Assembly (NCBI GenBank): GCA_023853785.1
Contig: JAJIRX010000712.1
Coordinates: 1-64,000 of the forward strand
Source: Psilocybe azurescens
Taxonomy: Eukaryota; Basidiomycota; Agaricomycetes; Agaricales; Agrocybaceae
Direction: 5' to 3'
Length of the DNA: 64,000 nt
Made by a program: the position numbers and the translations under genes. Of this stretch, positions 62,820 through 64,000 are shown piece after piece. A model generated the notes under the pieces. That model worked only from the letters and a program-made list of their open reading frames with translations. It was not told where the DNA came from and searched no databases. Positions within the stretch are counted from its first letter, which is position 1, and each line of letters starts with the position of its first letter.

Positions 62820-63867
62820 GAAGGCGTGATCCGACATATCACAAACTCGCGCAGCGTGTACTGGCCTAACATGTACAACAATTGTGTGTACTTCATTTGT
62901 TCATGCTTACCTTGTCAGCTAGTGTCAAGAGCAAAGCCTATCATCCCATACAACTCTTCTTGGATGTCGACAATCCTGACACTGGCATCTGGATTGCATA
63001 CATATGCCCCTGGGTACAGGTGTTACAAACACTTTGTTTCTTTTTTGCTTTTCCCTTTTCTTTTCCTTTTCGTATATAACCTTCTCACATGATGGACAAC
63101 ATCATGTGATCGTATATTGACTCATTCTATTCTGACTCACATCGCTGATACCGTTATGACTCACATCGACGGCACCATCATGACTCATCCTATGTTGACT
63201 CATACTTGGACTCATCTTGTACTATAATTGTAGATACTGAAAATGCTTAAATAGCCAGTAGACACCACTATTATTCCTCAGCTAGTTCTTGAGAATCTAA
63301 TCTCCTCTTACTCCTTTGGAACCACTGTTCTTGACTACTTGACTGTCGGCTTTATCCACACACGTGAATATAAGCTTGAAGTCGTAACAACAGGTGGGAA
63401 GAATTACATTGTACAGGCAACATGTACCACGTCAAAATGGGATGAAGCTGAAGCTATCCGCAAGGCAAATGCGGTGACAATTGCCAAATTTGTATATTGA
63501 TTGGTGTGTCATTTCTCATGCATCCCATTCTTCACGGGCGCACACACCCAACACTGGTGCATGGGCTCATGAAAGTTTGCCACACAGATAAATCCAAATG
63601 GCGCTTTATGTGGACGCTATCTTGTTCACGATCCATGTAACAACTAATTGAGTCATGGGATATCCTCCATATTACATGGTTTATGGCATCCATCCAGTGC
63701 TAGCATTTGACATAGAGGACGGTACATGACAGATGTTGGACTGGAATATGGTGCAAACAATGGTGGATCTCATCGCCATGTGAGCGCATCAGATTGCTAG
63801 GCGCAACAAAAATGTGGAAGAGGCATATCAGCGTGCATAATTCTTGAGGCAGCCGCTATCAATAATT
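62820..63867 (+). pseudogene. Integrase remnant split by a solo LTR
   Basis: SVYWPNMYNNCVYFICSCLP and CQLVSRAKP match the zinc-binding end. The core (IQLFLDVDNPDTGIWIAYIC and PWVQ) is interrupted by the LTR at 63021 and resumes as GKNYIVQATC..SKWDEAEAI. Farther on GYPPYYMVYGIHPVLAFDIE is the conserved C-terminal core segment. Stops and a gap near 63500-63650 show decay. Confidence 0.7.
63021..63389 (+). mobile_element. Solo LTR with 5 bp TSD inserted in integrase
   Basis: 369 bp, TGTTAC...GTAACA, flanked by ACAGG at 63016-63020 and 63390-63394. Without it the integrase frame reads on. It starts with a CT-rich tract like the chromovirus LTR and shares AGCTAGTTCTTGAGAATC (63280-63297) with it, but the U3 is different and contains five TGACTCA motifs (63118-63202). 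Confidence 0.92.
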
Positions 63868-64000
63868 TCAATGAACGGTATGGACGTAACTTTTCCTTTT
63901 ATGGCTTTGACGTTGGGATGTGGGTGTTGTGACACAAGACATGGTTGGATAATCAATTTGGAAAGAAAGACCACTGGCAGTGGTCTAGGCTATATATCAT

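Larger units (their letters stand above)
57449..64000 (+). mobile_element. Second Ty3/Gypsy element, degenerate, running off the window
   Basis: Gag, zinc finger, protease, RT, RNase H and integrase remnants follow in Ty3/Gypsy order on the plus strand. No 5' LTR was recognised and the 3' end lies beyond 64000. Its proteins differ strongly from the first element, so it is a separate lineage. Confidence 0.8.

Overview
The window is nuclear DNA of a filamentous basidiomycete, most likely a mushroom-forming agaricomycete. The evidence is dense genes on both strands with many 50-70 bp GT-AG introns, fungal gene architectures (fused HIS7, Pal1, cytochrome b5-fused sphingolipid desaturase, F-box protein), and Ty3/Gypsy, Tad-like LINE and hAT/Tc1 elements. 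No rRNA gene, bona fide tRNA gene or CRISPR array was seen.

Region 1 (1-40.5 kb) is gene-rich. In order it holds: ESF1 (partial, -), a secreted kexin-processed repeat peptide precursor (+), a Pro/His-rich protein (+), an EED-like WD40 protein (-), complex I subunit B14.7/NDUFA11 (+), a Rap1-like BRCT-Myb protein (-), RPS16 (-), mitochondrial uL4m (+), an F-box protein (-), RAD51 (+), SER3 (-), HIS7 (+), a Pal1 protein (-), a delta-8 sphingolipid desaturase (+), RPL13 (-), a MetE-like methyltransferase (+), an unknown protein (+), two tandem paralogous single-pass membrane proteins (+,+) and an unknown nuclear-looking protein (-). SER3 and HIS7 share a 224 bp divergent promoter with two canonical Gcn4/Cpc1 sites.

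Region 2 (40.8-64 kb) is nested mobile DNA. A chromodomain Gypsy element (40831-51451) has two LTRs and a 5 bp CTAAC duplication. It shows a Tf1-type 11-nt self-priming arrangement and an extra 3' zinc-knuckle ORF. It is interrupted by a 3.6 kb insertion carrying nested hAT-type MITEs with exact 8 bp duplications. Downstream come two TIR elements, a Tc1-like transposase relic, an ORF1-only LINE with a 12 bp duplication, and a second degenerate Gypsy element whose integrase is split by a solo LTR. That LTR carries five perfect TGACTCA motifs.

A pervasive technical signal affects interpretation. At least a dozen conserved single-copy genes (RPS16, RPL13, SER3, complex I, the desaturase and others) each carry one to four one-base deletions, nearly all in homopolymers, that break otherwise perfect family sequence. 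These look like uncorrected sequencing errors. Coordinates are given as read, and gene models span the breaks.

The most interesting biology is the 13-unit kexin-processed peptide precursor at 2542-3642, followed by the self-priming chromovirus with its 3' zinc-knuckle ORF and the Gcn4-site array in the solo LTR.
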